Shown here piece by piece: positions 52,843 through 62,147 of a DNA stretch of 64,000 bases (positions within the stretch are counted from its first letter, which is position 1; the number at the start of each line of letters is the position of its first letter). This DNA comes from Chitinophaga tropicalis (GTDB taxonomy: Bacteria; Bacteroidota; Bacteroidia; Chitinophagales; Chitinophagaceae). The stretch spans positions 434,001 to 498,000 of the forward strand of contig NZ_WRXN01000002.1 in NCBI RefSeq assembly GCF_009758205.1. The letters are read 5' to 3'. Both the position numbers and the translations under genes were made by a program. Below the pieces are notes generated by a model. The model was given only the letters and a program-made list of their open reading frames with translations, searched no databases and had not been told where the DNA came from.

Positions 52843-54274
52843 ACTGCAATTAATACCGCTGCTTCCTTTCATCATACTGGCGATGGCCTCTGTGGTAACC
52901 ATACTGCTGATCGCTTTTCGGTTAAGCCATACTGTTATACAGGTAACAGGGTTCCTGATGATGTGCCTGGTGGTTTTTGCCACCTGGTATGTAAGAGATA
53001 CCTTACCTGAAGAAGTGCCTCCGCTCTTTATTGTAGATGGGCAGGCAGCGTTGTTTACAGGCGTTATTATTTTCTGTGTACTGGTAATAGGGTTGTTCTC
53101 TTATATCTATTTTGAGGAAAGGGAGGAAAACCCCAAAGAATATTATATCCTGCTGTTCCTGGCTACGCTGGGCGCTGCTATTCTCACCATCAGCCAGCAT
53201 TTTATTTCACTGTTTATTGGGCTGGAGTTGTTAAGTGTGAGCCTGTATGCGCTGATAGCTTATCTGCGTAACAGGAACAATGCAGTGGAGGCCGGGATGA
53301 AATACCTGGTGCTGGCAGCGTTATCGTCAGCCTTTCTGCTGTTTGGTATGGCGCTGATCTATATGGAGGCGGGTAGTATGAAGTTCAGTGGTATTGCAGA
53401 AAAGCTGCCACAAGTGTCATCATCTCCTTTATTTCTCATGGGGCTGGGGACTATCGTTGTTGCCATAGGGTTCAAGCTGGCCCTTGTGCCCTTCCATCTC
53501 TGGGCTGCTGATGTTTACCAGGGATCTCCCACGCCGGTTACAGCTTTTATTGCCACTATTTCAAAGATCGGCACATTTGCGGTGTTGCTGCGCTTTGCAC
53601 AGACAATTCATTTGCAGCAGTACCCGCTTATTATCGCCATCTTCTCAGTCATAGCCATTTCGTCTATGATAGTGGGGAACATACTGGCGTTAAGGCAACA
53701 GAATCTTAAGCGGCTGCTGGCCTATTCCTCCATCGCGCATTTCGGGTACCTGCTTGTAGCGTTCCTCCCCGGGAATGAAGCGGGTACCGAGGCAGCCGCT
53801 TTTTACCTGATTGCGTATTCTATCACTTTATTATCAGCATTTGGCGTCATTACGTTGCTGTCTTCACGGGAGCATGAAGCGGAGACGCTGGATATATATA
53901 CAGGATTGATCTGGAGAAGGCCGGTGGTGGCTACCATACTGGCTATCTCCCTGTTCTCTCTTGCCGGTATTCCGTTAACTGCCGGGTTTCTGGCTAAGTT
54001 CTTTGTGCTTTCTGCCGGAGTACAGCAGGCCGTGTGGCTGCCGCTGGCGGTGCTTATACTGACCAGTGTGATAGGGTTGTATTATTATCTGCGTGTTATC
54101 AATACCCTGTTCGGGACTTCCGGTACTGCCGATGTGATGCAGAAAACCGTGCATCCGTTCTTTCATGTTTCTACTTATATTACGCTGGTGGTGCTGGCGG
54201 GGATGTTGTTCTGGATAGGGGTGTTTCCGGGACTGGTTTTGCAGGGGATAAGGCTGTTCCTTTTATTACATTGA
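52835..54274 (+). CDS. nuoN: NADH-quinone oxidoreductase subunit N
   Basis: The 479-residue third antiporter-like subunit has GLELLSVSLYALIAY, KLALVPFHLWAADVYQGSPTPVTAFIATISK and SSIAHFGYLLVAF. It is the last gene of the complex I operon. No strong terminator was found after it, only a GGCCTGCGGCC palindrome at 54298-54308. Confidence 0.93.
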   Translation: MNELQLIPLLPFIILAMASVVTILLIAFRLSHTVIQVTGFLMMCLVVFATWYVRDTLPEEVPPLFIVDGQAALFTGVIIFCVLVIGLFSYIYFEEREENPKEYYILLFLATLGAAILTISQHFISLFIGLELLSVSLYALIAYLRNRNNAVEAGMKYLVLAALSSAFLLFGMALIYMEAGSMKFSGIAEKLPQVSSSPLFLMGLGTIVVAIGFKLALVPFHLWAADVYQGSPTPVTAFIATISKIGTFAVLLRFAQTIHLQQYPLIIAIFSVIAISSMIVGNILALRQQNLKRLLAYSSIAHFGYLLVAFLPGNEAGTEAAAFYLIAYSITLLSAFGVITLLSSREHEAETLDIYTGLIWRRPVVATILAISLFSLAGIPLTAGFLAKFFVLSAGVQQAVWLPLAVLILTSVIGLYYYLRVINTLFGTSGTADVMQKTVHPFFHVSTYITLVVLAGMLFWIGVFPGLVLQGIRLFLLLH

Positions 54275-54353
54275 ATGTATTACGCAAAGAGGTTTTTGGC
54301 CTGCGGCCGCCAGGCAGCGTATTTTATATTATACATTTTCTTACCTTAAGGGT

Positions 54354-54716
54354 ATGAAATCACTACCCCGTTTTATACTCATTGTGGCCCTCAGTTATCT
54401 TGGAGGATATTTCATTGGCTGGTGGACAGTAGCCCTGGCGGCTTTCCTGGTAGCTATACTTATACCATTGCCTCCCTTACGCTCATTCCTCAACGGATTT
54501 ATAGCTGTATTCCTGCTGTGGCTGGCCCTGGCATTCTTTAAAGACATACAGAATGACCATATACTGGCCAACAGGATGAGCGAGATGATCCTGAAAGTAA
54601 AGAGCCCTATCCTGATTGGTGTGATCAGCGCCCTGATAGGAGGGATCACAGCAGGTCTGGGAGGTTTAACCGGCAGTTACCTGCGTGCTAAAAAGAAAAC
54701 AGCCGTAGCGGCTTAG
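54354..54716 (+). CDS. Small membrane protein of unknown function
   Basis: The 120-residue protein has four predicted hydrophobic helices (about 6-22, 25-41, 46-62 and 84-108), the last one glycine-rich (ISALIGGITAGLGGLTGSYL), and a basic C-terminus. It lies 80 bp after nuoN on the same strand and 50 bp before the DUF5686 gene, and could be read through from the nuo operon. I do not recognise a family. Confidence 0.7.
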   Translation: MKSLPRFILIVALSYLGGYFIGWWTVALAAFLVAILIPLPPLRSFLNGFIAVFLLWLALAFFKDIQNDHILANRMSEMILKVKSPILIGVISALIGGITAGLGGLTGSYLRAKKKTAVAA

Positions 54717-54766
54717 ACGTTGTATTTCGGAACCATGCAAATTCCGGCTGATCATAATTTCCCAAT

Positions 54767-57295
54767 ATGCCAAGGCTTTTTTCGACCTTTCTTTTCCTGA
54801 TTATTTGCTATACCAGTCAGGCCGGTATTATACGCGGCCGGGTATATGGTGAAAAACAATCGCCATTGCCTTTTGCCTCTATTTTTATTAAAGGTACCAC
54901 TACCGGTACCACCAGTAACGGCGCCGGCGTTTATCAGCTCGACCTTCCTGCAGGTACGTATACACTGGTATGCCAGTATATGGGGTACAAAAAAACGGAG
55001 AAGAACATCACCGTCACAGATGCTGTGCAGGAGATAGATTTTGTACTCATCCCGCTAAGTTTACAGATAAAAGAAGTAGTGGTGAAATCAGGAGGGGAAG
55101 ACCCTGCCTATGCCATTATCCGCCAGGCTATAAAGAAACGCCCGTATTACCTGAACCAGGTAAAGGAATATACCTGTAACGACTATATTAAAGGGATCTT
55201 CAAAACCCGGGATGTACCTAACCGCTTCTTTGGTCAGAAAATAGATAAGAAAGAAATGGGAGTGGATTCTACCGGCAAGGGCGTACTGTTCCTCTCAGAA
55301 TCTGTGACCAAAGTATCTTATAAAGCGCCGGAAGATGTAAAGGTAGAAGTGATATCCGCCCGTCAGAGCGGTGGCGGACTGGGCTTCAGTTTCCCGGCAT
55401 TCATAGACTTCTATGAGAACAACGTGACGGCCATGCTGTCGCAATTCAATAAACGCGGTTTTATTTCCCCTATAGCAGATAATGCGCTGCTTTATTACAA
55501 ATACAGGCTGGAAGGCGTTTTCCAGGATGACGGAAAAACTGTGAACAAGATCAAAGTAATTCCCCGCCGTAAATATGAACCGCTGTTTTCCGGTTATATT
55601 TTCATTACGGACGATGACTGGAGGATACACAGTACAGACCTGCTTGTTACACAGGACTACCAGCTGGAGATCATGGATACGCTGCATATACGGCAGATCC
55701 ATGTGCCGGTAAATGCAGATGTATGGCGTACAAAAGACCAGGTTATCTATATCAGTCTCAAGCAATTCGGGTTTGACCTGGTGGGTAACTTCGTTAACGT
55801 TTATTCCAACTACGATCTGAACCCGGGCTTTGCAAAGAAATACTTCGGTAAAACGCTGTTACGCTATGATACCGCATATGACAGTAAAGGGCTGGCTTAT
55901 TGGGACAGTGTACGTCCTGTTCCACTGGAGCCGGAAGAACTGAAAGACTTCCATGAAAAAGACAGTACAGCAAGGGCCAGGAAGGACAGTCTCAGCTCTT
56001 CACGAGAGCTGGACACCCTGCGTAAAAGACAAAAGCCATTGAACCCGGTCAACCTTTTCTGGGGCGGCATCAACCGGAATTTTTACTTTAAACGTGATAC
56101 GGGCATCTATTCCCATCAGTTGAATATCAAACCGCTGATCACACAGCTTGAATATAATACTGTTGAAGGGGTATCTGTCAATTTTGAGCCTACGCTGAGT
56201 TTCAGCCTTCCACAGAAACAGTCACTGCAGATATTTTCTTCTGTACGTTATGGTTCCAGTAATAGTCACCTGAACTCTTATACGTATCTCACCTGGAAAA
56301 AAGACGGGCGACTGGCCGGCAGGTATGGCAGCAACAGCCTGACCATAGGAGGCGGTAAACGTATATCGCAATTCAACAGGGACAATCCTATCGTTCCGCT
56401 GGCCAATGCTTTTTATACCCTGTTGCTGAAAGAGAACTATATGAAGCTTTATGAGAACTGGTTTGGGATGCTTTCTTTCTCCCGCCGTTTCGAGAATACA
56501 GCTACTATTACCCTGGGGGCCAGTTATGAAGATCGTATGCCTGTTGAGAATACAACTGACTTTGTAATATTCAAGAACGATAAGAAACAGTTCACGCCCA
56601 ATCATCCGTATGAACTGGCCAATGTGCCATTCCAGAAGAACCAGGCGCTGGTGCTGAACTTTGCGTTCTCCTTCCAGCCCGGGCAACGGTTTATTGAGCT
56701 ACCGGACAGAAAAGTACCGCTGGGGTCAAAATATCCTACATTCAGTGTGGCCTATGACAAGGGTATTCCGGATATTGGAGGTAGTGACGCCAATTTTGAC
56801 AAGTGGAGGGTACAGATCAAGGATAATATGAACTTTAAATTGTTCGGGGAATTCCACTACCGTATTGGCGCCGGAGGCTTCCTGAACGATAAGCATGTAG
56901 ATATTCCTGATTACCAGCATTTTAACGGCAATCAGACTTTTTATAATATCAATTACCTGAACAGCTTCCAGCTGGCGCCGTATTACCAATACAGCAATAC
57001 TGCTTCACTGTATGGTGTGGCTAATGTAGAACATCATTTCAACGGATTGCTAACCAATAAGATACCTCTGTTCAACAGGCTAAAATGGAATCTTGTAGCG
57101 GGATCTAATACCTTTTATGTGAACCGTGACAATAATTATGTGGAGGTTTTTGCCGGTCTTGAGAATATATTCAAACTGATAAGAGTAGATGTGATTGCCG
57201 GATACCAGAGTAAGGAGGATACGCGAATAGGGGTGAGGGTCGGTTTTGGAGGGCTGTTTGGCGGAATGCTGAGCTCGGGACAGGGCCAACGATAA
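54767..57295 (+). CDS. DUF5686 outer-membrane protein with carboxypeptidase-regulatory-like domain
   Basis: The protein has 842 residues. It has a signal peptide (ending SQAG), a CarboxypepD_reg-like domain (IIRGRVYGEKQSPLPFASIFIKGTTTGTTSNGAGVYQLDLPAGTYTLVCQYMGYKK...) to about 100, then the DUF5686 region (IIRQAIKKRPYYLNQVKEYTCNDYIKGIF...) and a C-terminal beta-barrel-like half with alternating aromatic strands. The family is abundant in Bacteroidota and its function is not established; an outer-membrane transport or assembly role is suggested by the architecture. A palindromic terminator follows. Confidence 0.85.
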   Translation: MPRLFSTFLFLIICYTSQAGIIRGRVYGEKQSPLPFASIFIKGTTTGTTSNGAGVYQLDLPAGTYTLVCQYMGYKKTEKNITVTDAVQEIDFVLIPLSLQIKEVVVKSGGEDPAYAIIRQAIKKRPYYLNQVKEYTCNDYIKGIFKTRDVPNRFFGQKIDKKEMGVDSTGKGVLFLSESVTKVSYKAPEDVKVEVISARQSGGGLGFSFPAFIDFYENNVTAMLSQFNKRGFISPIADNALLYYKYRLEGVFQDDGKTVNKIKVIPRRKYEPLFSGYIFITDDDWRIHSTDLLVTQDYQLEIMDTLHIRQIHVPVNADVWRTKDQVIYISLKQFGFDLVGNFVNVYSNYDLNPGFAKKYFGKTLLRYDTAYDSKGLAYWDSVRPVPLEPEELKDFHEKDSTARARKDSLSSSRELDTLRKRQKPLNPVNLFWGGINRNFYFKRDTGIYSHQLNIKPLITQLEYNTVEGVSVNFEPTLSFSLPQKQSLQIFSSVRYGSSNSHLNSYTYLTWKKDGRLAGRYGSNSLTIGGGKRISQFNRDNPIVPLANAFYTLLLKENYMKLYENWFGMLSFSRRFENTATITLGASYEDRMPVENTTDFVIFKNDKKQFTPNHPYELANVPFQKNQALVLNFAFSFQPGQRFIELPDRKVPLGSKYPTFSVAYDKGIPDIGGSDANFDKWRVQIKDNMNFKLFGEFHYRIGAGGFLNDKHVDIPDYQHFNGNQTFYNINYLNSFQLAPYYQYSNTASLYGVANVEHHFNGLLTNKIPLFNRLKWNLVAGSNTFYVNRDNNYVEVFAGLENIFKLIRVDVIAGYQSKEDTRIGVRVGFGGLFGGMLSSGQGQR

Positions 57296-57309
57296 TAATA
57301 TTTAAAAAA

Positions 57310-57336
57310 GGGAAGTCAGCTGACTTCCCTTTTTGC
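57310..57336. terminator. Terminator after the DUF5686 gene
   Basis: GGGAAGTCA-GC-TGACTTCCC is a near-perfect palindrome followed by TTTTT; A-rich bases on the other side allow it to work on the minus strand too. Confidence 0.85.
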
Positions 57337-57340
57337 TTGC

Positions 57341-57463
57341 CTAAGATCTTTCTTTTCTGGCTTTAACACTCTCTTTGGGATTGCCATCGTAGAAGTATGC
57401 CAGTAAACGATAAATCCATATCGCTACTATAAAATAAAAGATGTAGAGAAAAACTGTACTCAT
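57341..57463 (-). CDS. Possible 40-residue single-span membrane protein
   Basis: An ATG-initiated frame of 40 codons reads MSTVFLYIFYFIVAIWIYRL at its N-terminus, a plausible membrane helix, followed by a hydrophilic basic tail ending KARKERS. It stops 5 bp from the shared terminator and uses codons similar to its neighbours. No homologue is recognised and no exact promoter box was seen, so it could be chance. Confidence 0.45.
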   Translation of the reverse strand: MSTVFLYIFYFIVAIWIYRLLAYFYDGNPKESVKARKERS

Positions 57464-57672
57464 AAATTAACAAATTTGGGTTTAACTTTTTTGGTTACTG
57501 TCCGATACCTTAGATTCAAAAAGAATGCCAGGTCTGAGGAATAATTTATATACAATAATAATCAAATAGTTATGCGGCTGAACATTTTGTCAGCTCAGTC
57601 TGTTATTAAGTAGTATATCGTTGTTCGAGTAATTGTAACCATAGTTTCTATCATCTTTCATGTGAATCCCTT
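57464..57672. other. Divergent intergenic region without recognised features
   Basis: These 209 AT-rich bases lie between the 40-residue minus-strand frame and the 68-residue plus-strand gene. No repeat, hairpin or exact TAnnTTTG element was seen. Confidence 0.4.
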
Positions 57673-57879
57673 ATGAAGAAAATCTCGTTGATCGCCTTTA
57701 TTACTGGTATGTTAATGGCTACCCTTGCCTACGTGGCTGATGTCAGAGAGTGGCAATACCTGCAGGAATTTATGACTATTGGCTTTGTGGGTTATGTACT
57801 GATTATCAGTGCCGCAGCGTATTATCTTACCACCCTGTTGTACGAATGGTCGAAAGAGACGGAGGCCTGGCAGGGTTGA
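57673..57879 (+). CDS. Small two-span membrane protein
   Basis: The 68-residue protein has two hydrophobic helices (about 5-22 and 35-58) separated by an EWQYLQEF stretch and a short charged tail. No family is recognised. Its stop lies 18 bp before the minus-7 box of the trhO gene, whose minus-33 element overlaps the end of this gene. Confidence 0.6.
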   Translation: MKKISLIAFITGMLMATLAYVADVREWQYLQEFMTIGFVGYVLIISAAAYYLTTLLYEWSKETEAWQG

Positions 57880-57904
57880 TTTTTGAGGAATTTACTTAAC
57901 TTTG
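57876..57904 (+). promoter_or_regulatory. Promoter of trhO
   Basis: TTG at 57876-57878 and TAACTTTG at 57897-57904 with an 18-bp spacer match the Bacteroidota consensus. It sets transcription to begin near 57911 and therefore the ATG at 57980 as the start. Confidence 0.7.
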
Positions 57905-57979
57905 CGCCGTCCCGGGATATTCCGGGGGAATAGAAGTTTTGCTCACCAGGCAAGTGTTCTTAAAATTTCTAAACTTTTA

Positions 57980-59017
57980 ATGGCACCTTTACATAACAGA
58001 GTTTCAGCCGAGGAGCTGAAGCAGAGGCTTGCAGCCGAGACATTCAGGCGTGTTACCGTTTCCTTCTACCAGTACGCCAAAATTGAAGATCCCACTGCTT
58101 TCAGGAATCAATTGTATCAACAGCTATTTGCACTGAACGTGTTTGGCCGTATCTATGTGGCTCACGAGGGGATCAATGCACAGATAAGTATTCCGGAAGA
58201 AAATTTTGAAGCTTTCAAGGAAACCCTTTACAGCTATTCGTTCCTGAACGGTATACGATTGAATATTGCCGTGGATGATGATGGTAAATCTTTCTGGGTA
58301 CTGAAGATCAAAGTAAGGGATAAGATAGTGGCTGATGGGATCGAGGACCCTACTTTTGACATCACGCACAGGGGGAAGTACCTCAATGCCAAGGACTTCA
58401 ATGACCTTACTGACGATCCGGATACTATCATTGTGGATATGCGGAATCACTATGAGTATGAAGTGGGGCATTTCGAGAATGCTATAGAAGTACCTTCTGA
58501 TACTTTCAGGGAGCAGCTACCTATGGCGGTAGATATGCTGAAAGAGAACAAGGATAAAAACATTGTGATGTACTGTACTGGTGGTATCCGGTGTGAGAAG
58601 GCTTCGGCCTATATGCTGCACAACGGGTTTAAGAATGTGTTTCACCTGGAAGGCGGTATTATTGAATATACAAATAAAGCGAAGCAGCAGGGATTGCCTG
58701 TTAAGTTCAAGGGAAAGAACTTTGTGTTTGATGACAGGCTGGGAGAGAGGATCACGGAAGAGATAATCAGTCAGTGCCATCAGTGTGGGAAGCTTTGTGA
58801 TACGCATACTAACTGTGCGAATGATGGTTGTCATTTGTTGTTTATACAGTGTGAGGAATGTGCGGCTAAACATGAGGGGTGTTGTAGTGTGGAATGTCAG
58901 GATGTTTTGCATCTTCCGGAGGAGGAGCGCGCGGAGTTGCGGAAGGGAGTAGATAAGGGGCAGATGGTTTTTAATAAGTCTAAGCAGCGGTTGCGGCCGA
59001 GGATAAATGATAAGTAA
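57980..59017 (+). CDS. trhO: Oxygen-dependent tRNA uridine(34) hydroxylase (rhodanese-like, YceA family)
   Basis: The protein has 345 residues from [10 protein letters not shown]; the in-frame ATG at 57902 lies inside the promoter and is excluded. It has an N-terminal acylphosphatase-like UPF0176 domain ([21 protein letters not shown]), a rhodanese domain with catalytic Cys199 in [18 protein letters not shown], and a C-terminal Cys/His-rich segment ([20 protein letters not shown]...[16 protein letters not shown]). TrhO family enzymes make 5-hydroxyuridine at the tRNA wobble position. Confidence 0.9.
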   Translation: MAPLHNRVSAEELKQRLAAETFRRVTVSFYQYAKIEDPTAFRNQLYQQLFALNVFGRIYVAHEGINAQISIPEENFEAFKETLYSYSFLNGIRLNIAVDDDGKSFWVLKIKVRDKIVADGIEDPTFDITHRGKYLNAKDFNDLTDDPDTIIVDMRNHYEYEVGHFENAIEVPSDTFREQLPMAVDMLKENKDKNIVMYCTGGIRCEKASAYMLHNGFKNVFHLEGGIIEYTNKAKQQGLPVKFKGKNFVFDDRLGERITEEIISQCHQCGKLCDTHTNCANDGCHLLFIQCEECAAKHEGCCSVECQDVLHLPEEERAELRKGVDKGQMVFNKSKQRLRPRINDK

Positions 59018-59277
59018 TTTGCGGGTAGGCCTCTCACAAAAAAATCGCTTTTGCCTTCGGCAAAAGCGATTTTTTTGTGAGAGGCCTGCGGCCGGCTTAA
59101 AAAGAGAAAACCGCCCCGCGTTGTTTCTTCTGCGGCGGGGCGGAGTAATTGAGCATGAAAACAGTTCAGACAAATATTACATCTGCAGAGCTGTGATTTG
59201 CATGTCCATTCTATCAACCTATATGCGAACTAAAACTTAATTACAGGCTATGCTGTAAGTCTCTTATATTTATTTTC
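59018..59277. other. Intergenic region with a very long perfect hairpin
   Basis: These 260 bp separate convergent genes. They hold a 29-bp perfect inverted repeat with a 3-nt loop (59027-59087), a GGCCTGCGGCC palindrome overlapping its end (59083-59093) and a GC hairpin CCGCCCCGC/GCGGGGCGG (about 59111-59142). No gene was seen. Confidence 0.6.
59027..59087. repeat. Perfect 29-bp inverted repeat, 3-nt loop
   Basis: The left arm 59027-59055 begins AGGCCTCTCAC and ends CTTTTGCC; the right arm 59059-59087 is its exact reverse complement around a TTC loop. An internal A7/T7 run gives a T-tract within each arm. It may terminate the convergent trhO and adaptor transcripts, but it is far longer than the other terminators here. 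Confidence 0.85.
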
Positions 59278-59943
59278 TCAGTTATCGCTCAGTGCATCGT
59301 AGATCTGTTGCTGATGCCCTGATATTACGTTCTCTCCGGCGTCCAGTCCTTTACTGATGTACGTTATCTCACCTGAAGTAGTATAGGTTTCTACTTCCCT
59401 TACCTGGATATTATACTTGTCTTTGAACACCAGTACAAAATTCCTGTTGTGATCAGCAATGATGGCGGTTCCTGGTACTGCTATCATATTATTCCCATCC
59501 CCCCAGTGCAGTACCACCTGGGTGAACATTTCCGGTTGCAGTTTAGATTCCGGACTATCCAGCCGTATGCTTAACCGGCCTGTTGTCGTATCCCTGCTAA
59601 TGAAAACTCCATCTACTTTACCATAAAACACTTTCTCCGGAAGGGCGGACGTGCTGACCTCTGCTTCATATCCTTCCCTGGCTTTCGGTAAACTGGCTGA
59701 TGCTACATCTACCACGATATCAGATTTCCTTGCTATTGTTTTTTTACCCGCCACCCTTCCTGAGAAATGCAGCTCCATCTGAACAGGCCTGAAACTGGCG
59801 GTATCTATCCGGATGGTTTTTAACATAGTATCGCTTAATACGAACGTCTTTTTTGTGGCTCCGCCATCAATCTCCGGATGTCTGCAGCTTCCCAGGTAAA
59901 GGCCGGGAATAAGCAGGAAGTGGAGGAGACGTTTGCAATTCAT
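59278..59943 (-). CDS. Short periplasmic adaptor-like lipoprotein (membrane fusion protein without hairpin)
   Basis: The protein has 221 residues from the Met that opens a lipoprotein signal (MNCKRLLHFLLIPGLYLGSC, lipobox Cys20); an upstream Met is disfavoured. The body corresponds to the distal part of an RND adaptor: beta-barrel (EGYEAEVSTSALPEKVFYGKVDGVFISRDTTTGRLSIRLDSPESKLQPEMFTQVVL) and membrane-proximal domain (IAVPGTAIIADHNRNFVLVFKDKYNIQVREVETYTTSGEITYISKGLDAGENVISGHQQQIYDAL). The barrel-sandwich and alpha-hairpin domains present in the 359-residue adaptor at 31.6-32.7 kb are missing. No pump or TolC gene is adjacent. It may be a shortened adaptor or a sensor accessory of the two-component system next to it. 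Confidence 0.72.
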   Translation of the reverse strand: MNCKRLLHFLLIPGLYLGSCRHPEIDGGATKKTFVLSDTMLKTIRIDTASFRPVQMELHFSGRVAGKKTIARKSDIVVDVASASLPKAREGYEAEVSTSALPEKVFYGKVDGVFISRDTTTGRLSIRLDSPESKLQPEMFTQVVLHWGDGNNMIAVPGTAIIADHNRNFVLVFKDKYNIQVREVETYTTSGEITYISKGLDAGENVISGHQQQIYDALSDN

Positions 59944-60036
59944 AATCTGTTTCAGAATTAATGCAAAGCTCCGCAATCCGTCTTAAAGGGGGCTTTAAAG
60001 GCAATTAAAAACACATTAAAATGCAGGAAGAATTTT

Positions 60037-61440
60037 TCAGGAGTGTATATGGGGAAGTACAACGGTAAAGCTGGTACCCTGTCCAACGACAGAGGTAACG
60101 CTGATCTTCCCTTTATGCAGCAGGACGATCTTTTTACATATGGAGAGTCCAAGGCCATGGCCGCGGGTATGGTGGGCATTTGCGCCTCTGTAGAAGGGCT
60201 CGAATATCTTGCTGAGCTCTTCCGGGGGGATACCTATGCCATTGTCTTTTACCTGTACCCGGATGCTTTCGGGCGTAAAGTCTATTGTTACGGAAACAGT
60301 ATTGTCTGAAGAGTATTTCAGGGCATTGTCCAGCAGGTTGAGGAAAAGTACCTTGAGCAGGCTGTCGTTGCCCTGGCAGATCAGTTCTGTATCCTGTTCG
60401 GGGACTTTCAGGAAGCGGAGGTCTACCCTTGGTGCTTTATGGGGCTCAGCCCCACTTACAGCAGAGGCATGTTTCAGTTTAATAAGGTTGCCCATTTCCA
60501 GTAACAGCTCATCTATACGTACTTCGGAGAAGATGAACTTCTGCTCGTTCAGTTCTGACTGGGCCAGTTGCAGCAGGCCGTTGCTGAGGTCTGACAGGTG
60601 CTGGGCATCTTCCAGTACGGAGGCCAGGATGTCGGCATATACTTCCTTACTTCTCTCTTTGGACAGTGCCACCTGCAGCTGGCTGATAATAGCGGCCAGC
60701 GGTGTACGCAGTTCATGAGAGGCATTGCTGACAAAGCTCTTCTGGAGGTCAAATGCGTCACTAAGCCGTTGCAGCATGGTGTTGAAGTTGGCGCCAAGCT
60801 GGGCTATCTCGTCCCTGCCACGGGCATCTACACTGATACCCTGGAGGTTGTTGGCTGTAATGGTCTTCACCTGCCGTACCAGCTTATCTATCGGCTGCAC
60901 CATCTTCCGTGCAAAGAAATATCCCACTACTACGAGCAGGATCACGGCGATGATGATCTCTATCATCAGGATCTGTTTCAGATTCTGCAGGTTCTGATAG
61001 CCATACTTATCGAAGGAGGATACCAGTACCAGTACAGATACGGCGCCTTCGGTATAGAAAATACCTACCTGTTCTCCGTTATCGCGTTCGTGACTATACT
61101 GTCCGTTCTTTTTGATATAGTCCAGCAGGTGGCGGGAAGTACGGATAGCCGTATCCTTTATATTGGAATAAAGAAGGTCATATGCGGGGTTGTATACCAG
61201 GATGGTTTCCTGGTAGAGATCCTGGAAAGTGGTCTTATCCAGTTTACGGAGCAGGTCTATTTTCACCCTGTCATCTTCAATAATAACGTTGGCTATGGAG
61301 CGGGCGCGGTATTCCAGTCGCTCGAGATATTCAGCCTTTCGTGACTGGGCTGAGAAGTAATAAGCCAGGAAAGCGAAGGTGATCAGCAATATGATAGCTG
61401 ATATAGAATAATAGAGCGCTATTTTGTATTTGATCTTCAC
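60037..61440 (-). CDS. Sensor histidine kinase, CusS/OmpR-partner type
   Basis: The protein has 467 residues. Two membrane helices (about 7-29 and 155-175) enclose a periplasmic sensor loop, then a HAMP domain, HisKA with His242 (SNASHELRTPLAAI) and HATPase_c with NLLDNALKYS (N box), DNGIGIP (G1), FEPFYRG (F) and GHGLGLSI (G2). Its start overlaps the regulator stop by 4 bp. The stimulus is unknown; adaptor and kinase genes side by side suggest envelope or metal stress. Confidence 0.9.
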   Translation of the reverse strand: MKIKYKIALYYSISAIILLITFAFLAYYFSAQSRKAEYLERLEYRARSIANVIIEDDRVKIDLLRKLDKTTFQDLYQETILVYNPAYDLLYSNIKDTAIRTSRHLLDYIKKNGQYSHERDNGEQVGIFYTEGAVSVLVLVSSFDKYGYQNLQNLKQILMIEIIIAVILLVVVGYFFARKMVQPIDKLVRQVKTITANNLQGISVDARGRDEIAQLGANFNTMLQRLSDAFDLQKSFVSNASHELRTPLAAIISQLQVALSKERSKEVYADILASVLEDAQHLSDLSNGLLQLAQSELNEQKFIFSEVRIDELLLEMGNLIKLKHASAVSGAEPHKAPRVDLRFLKVPEQDTELICQGNDSLLKVLFLNLLDNALKYSSDNTVSVTIDFTPESIRVQVKDNGIGIPPEELSKIFEPFYRGANAHHTRGHGLGLSICKKIVLLHKGKISVTSVVGQGTSFTVVLPHIHS

Positions 61441-62123
61441 TCTTCGGCCAGGTAATATCCCATTCCTGTTTTGGTATGCAGGAGTTTATTATCGAAATCC
61501 TTGTCTATTTTCTTGCGCAGGAAGTTCATATATACTTCTATCACGTTGGTACCGGTGTCAAAGTCTATATCCCATACTTTTTCTGCGATGACCAGTTTGG
61601 AAATTACTTTGCCTTTATGCAGGGCAAGGAATTCGAGCAGCTGGTATTCTTTTGCTGTGAGGGCTATTTTTTTGCCGGCGCGGGTCACTTCTTTCTTTTC
61701 ACGGTCTATTTCCAGGTCGGCGATAATGATCTTGTACTGGGAGTTCTGTTGAACTTCGGAGCCGGCCCGTTTCAGGAATACGCGGATGCGGGCCATGAGC
61801 TCGCGGAAGTCGAACGGTTTTACCAGGTAGTCGTCTGCTCCGAGTTCGAAGGCCTGCATTTTATCGTCCATGCCTCCCAGGGCGGTGAGCATGATGATAG
61901 GGATGCGGTTGTTACGGCGTCGGATGACTTCACATACTTCATAGCCGTTGGCATGGGGGAGGTTGAGGTCGAGGATGACCAGGTCGTAGTTATTGCTGGC
62001 TCCCAGGCTCTTTCCCATGCGGCCGTCGTAGGCAACGTCTACTTCAAAGCCGTTCTCTTCGAGTCCTTTTTTGACTGCGTTAGCTACTTTGATCTCATCT
62101 TCTACTACAAGTATGCGTTGCAT
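61437..62123 (-). CDS. OmpR/PhoB-family response regulator
   Basis: The 228-residue protein has a receiver domain with Glu-Asp at 8-9, phospho-acceptor Asp52 (VILDLNLPHANG), Thr80 and Lys102 (YLVKPFDF), and a winged-helix DNA-binding domain (about 125-228: LTAKEYQLLEFLALHKGKVISKLVIAEKVW...NVIEVYMNFLRKKID). Cognate partner of the overlapping kinase gene. It starts only 24 bp after the ABC-F gene stop, so read-through from that gene is likely. Confidence 0.92.
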   Translation of the reverse strand: MQRILVVEDEIKVANAVKKGLEENGFEVDVAYDGRMGKSLGASNNYDLVILDLNLPHANGYEVCEVIRRRNNRIPIIMLTALGGMDDKMQAFELGADDYLVKPFDFRELMARIRVFLKRAGSEVQQNSQYKIIIADLEIDREKKEVTRAGKKIALTAKEYQLLEFLALHKGKVISKLVIAEKVWDIDFDTGTNVIEVYMNFLRKKIDKDFDNKLLHTKTGMGYYLAEE

Positions 62124-62147
62124 AGCGCTATTAATGAATTAAAGGAA

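Noticed and set aside
57902..57979. Upstream in-frame start for trhO
   Set aside because: That ATG lies within the promoter minus-7 element, so it cannot be on the transcript.
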